From assembly GCF_001436775.1 (NCBI RefSeq), contig NZ_AYZC01000011.1:1-38194 (forward strand): a stretch of DNA of 38,194 nt, given 5' to 3'. The notes beneath the pieces are model-generated. The model saw nothing but the letters and a program-made list of their open reading frames with translations, did no database searches and was not told the DNA's origin. Source of the DNA: Lactobacillus acetotolerans DSM 20749 = JCM 3825 (GTDB lineage Bacteria > Bacillota > Bacilli > Lactobacillales > Lactobacillaceae). Positions 36,839 to 38,194 of the stretch are shown in pieces. The first letter of the stretch is position 1. Every line of letters begins with the position of its first letter. Position numbers and translations under genes: made by a program.

Positions 36839-38037
36839 TATTTATTCGCCCCTTTTGCTGAATCCTTTGTTTGTTTAGATTTAGATAATAGTGGGTTGTT
36901 ATCACCCCAAATAGTTTCGTAAACAACGTTTACCAAACTTGAACGGGTAACAATACCAACAAGTTTATCATTTTTATCTACAACCGGAACATATTGACCG
37001 TTACGCTCTAAGATTCGGTTGAAGTTATCACGTAAGTAATCGTCAGGACCAATTGTATAAATATTTTTATTGACAATATCGCTAACGCCAGAAACTTGAT
37101 GATAACGTTGTTCCAACTTTTCAATTGAAATATAACCCTTTAAGTGATTAGAATCATCTACTACCAGCAAAGTATCAACGTGGCTAGATTTCATCTTATC
37201 CAAAGCCTCAGTTAGTGAGGCACCCAAATTGATTTTAGCTGGTTTAGTTAACATCACGCTCTTAACTTTAACAGTTTCGTACTGCGCTTCAGCCAAACGA
37301 TCTTCACCAATTAGATTTCTAACGAAATCATTAGCAGGATGTTGCAGAATATCATCTGGTGTACCCTCCTGGATCTTATGACCATCGTGCAATACAACGA
37401 TTTGAGTAGCTAACTTCAAAGCTTCGTCCCTATCATGAGTGACGAAAACGATAGTTTTACCAAATTTAGTTTGCAAACGTTGAACTAAGTCTTGTAAATT
37501 TTCACGAGTAATTGGATCCAAAGCCCCAAATGGCTCATCCATCAAGATTAAATTCTGATCAGCCGCTAAAGCCCTAACAACACCAATTCTTTGCTGTTGC
37601 CCACCTGACAATTCTGACGGATAACGATCCAAATAAGATTCTGGTAATTCAGCCAATTTAATTAATTCTTTGGCTTTAGCATCAAGCTTGGCTTGAGGCC
37701 ACTTCAATAACTTAGGAACCAAAATGATATTATCACGAATGGTCATATGTGGCATTAAGCCGTTACTTTGAATAACATACCCAATATGGCGACGTAAACT
37801 CACAGGATTAAAGTCCTTAACATTCTTTCCTTCAATATAAACATCACCCTTAGTGATACTATTCATACGGTTAATCATCCGCATTAAAGTTGTTTTACCA
37901 GAACCAGAAGTCCCGATAAAACAACAAAAATCACCTTTTTTTATCTTAATATTAATATCTTCAACAGCTGGTGTTTTGCTTTTTGGATATACTTTAGTAA
38001 CATCCTTAAACTCAACCATAGGAGTTTCTTCTGTCAT
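36838..38037 (-). CDS. opuCA: Osmoprotectant ABC transporter ATP-binding protein with tandem CBS domains
   Basis: Cytosolic ATPase that powers uptake of glycine betaine-like solutes. About 399 aa. Walker A is GTSGSGKT (residues 42-49), the signature LSGGQQQR, and Walker B LILMDEPFGALD. Two CBS domains follow from about residue 250 (VMLTKPAKINLGASLTEAL; YTIGPDDYLRDNFNRI), which in OpuA/OpuC proteins sense ionic strength or c-di-AMP. The ATG at 38037 is preferred, as AAGGGA lies about 9 bases upstream. An earlier in-frame ATG at 38055 would add six residues but has no ribosome binding signal. First gene of opuCA-CB-CC-CD, with a candidate promoter just upstream. Confidence 0.94.
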   Translation of the reverse strand: MTEETPMVEFKDVTKVYPKSKTPAVEDINIKIKKGDFCCFIGTSGSGKTTLMRMINRMNSITKGDVYIEGKNVKDFNPVSLRRHIGYVIQSNGLMPHMTIRDNIILVPKLLKWPQAKLDAKAKELIKLAELPESYLDRYPSELSGGQQQRIGVVRALAADQNLILMDEPFGALDPITRENLQDLVQRLQTKFGKTIVFVTHDRDEALKLATQIVVLHDGHKIQEGTPDDILQHPANDFVRNLIGEDRLAEAQYETVKVKSVMLTKPAKINLGASLTEALDKMKSSHVDTLLVVDDSNHLKGYISIEKLEQRYHQVSGVSDIVNKNIYTIGPDDYLRDNFNRILERNGQYVPVVDKNDKLVGIVTRSSLVNVVYETIWGDNNPLLSKSKQTKDSAKGANK

Positions 38038-38073
38038 AATTCGCATTCCCTTCATTTAATTAAGGTTATCTAA

Positions 38074-38102
38074 ATACTAACAAACTGTGGAAAACAAATC
38101 AA
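38074..38102 (-). promoter_or_regulatory. Candidate promoter of the opuC operon
   Basis: On the minus strand: TTGATT, a 17-base spacer and TAGTAT (38074-38079). Both boxes are moderate matches, as may suit an osmotically regulated promoter. Confidence 0.45.
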
Positions 38103-38155
38103 AAAACACTGTTATTAAATTTTAAATTAATTATAAAAAAAGGGTCTATGATATT

Positions 38156-38194
38156 CCCTGTTGATAGTTTATATATGATAAGCTGTTAGCAGGG
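38156..38194 (+). other. 17-bp RNA-like hairpin at the right edge
   Basis: Positions 38156-38172 pair with 38178-38194 around a 5-base loop (ATATG). In plus-strand RNA all 17 pairs form, four of them G-U wobbles; in minus-strand RNA those four become A-C mismatches. This asymmetry hints that the functional RNA, if any, is read rightward. The window ends exactly at the stem base, so what follows is unknown. It may be a terminator stem, a leader element or chance. Confidence 0.5.

Noticed and set aside
1-38194. CRISPR arrays, insertion sequences, tRNA or rRNA genes, phage or toxin-antitoxin loci
   Set aside because: No regularly spaced repeats, transposase-like proteins, cloverleaf-like sequences or phage genes were seen; gene-free gaps are all about 200 bases or shorter.

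Overview
The window reads as a chromosomal core segment of a low-GC Firmicute, most probably a Lactobacillus of the L. delbrueckii/acidophilus group. This rests on protein content and on the recalled gene order recA - rny - tagO - yigZ - comFA/comFC - hpf - secA - prfB - hprK - lgt - gpsA - trxB - pgm - uvrB - uvrA - rapZ - yvcK - whiA - clpP, which runs here mostly on the minus strand. I see no rRNA, tRNA, insertion sequence, prophage or CRISPR array. No gene-free stretch exceeds about 200 bases.

Left part (1-6.4 kb). Two paralogous secreted proteins (511 and 551 aa, minus strand) carry an SH3/GW-like module, an Ig-like segment and a C-terminal domain that resembles a beta-propeller. Between them lie a YjeM-like amino acid permease and a PerR-type Fur regulator on the plus strand. 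clpP follows, with a consensus promoter whose -10 box runs into a CIRCE operator, indicating HrcA control.

Middle (6.4-28 kb). rapZ-yvcK-whiA form a tight operon. An HdeD-like membrane protein and uvrB-uvrA follow; uvrB has a LexA-like box, and an intrinsic terminator lies in its predicted leader. Then come pgcA and the run prfB (with the classical +1 frameshift)-small membrane protein-hprK-lgt-gpsA-trxB, linking translation release, carbon regulation, lipoprotein maturation, phospholipid precursor synthesis and redox. secA, hpf and the competence pair comFA-comFC complete the block, with yigZ divergent from comFA.

Right part (28-38.2 kb). tagO (wall teichoic acid start), rny (RNase Y) and recA (LexA box, TTG start) each have their own promoter and terminator. 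Upstream of recA, where pgsA/cinA often sit, there is an OpuC-type osmoprotectant ABC transporter (ATPase-permease-binding protein-permease). Two extra binding-protein copies follow, each with its own terminator and a likely own promoter, so three lipoproteins may feed one transporter. Lgt, encoded in the same window, would lipidate all three.

The features most worth a second look are the triplicated OpuC binding protein, the terminator inside the uvrB leader, the three-half-site CIRCE region at clpP, the paired surface proteins, and a 17-bp strand-asymmetric RNA hairpin at the right edge. I did not find a clearly novel multi-gene system.
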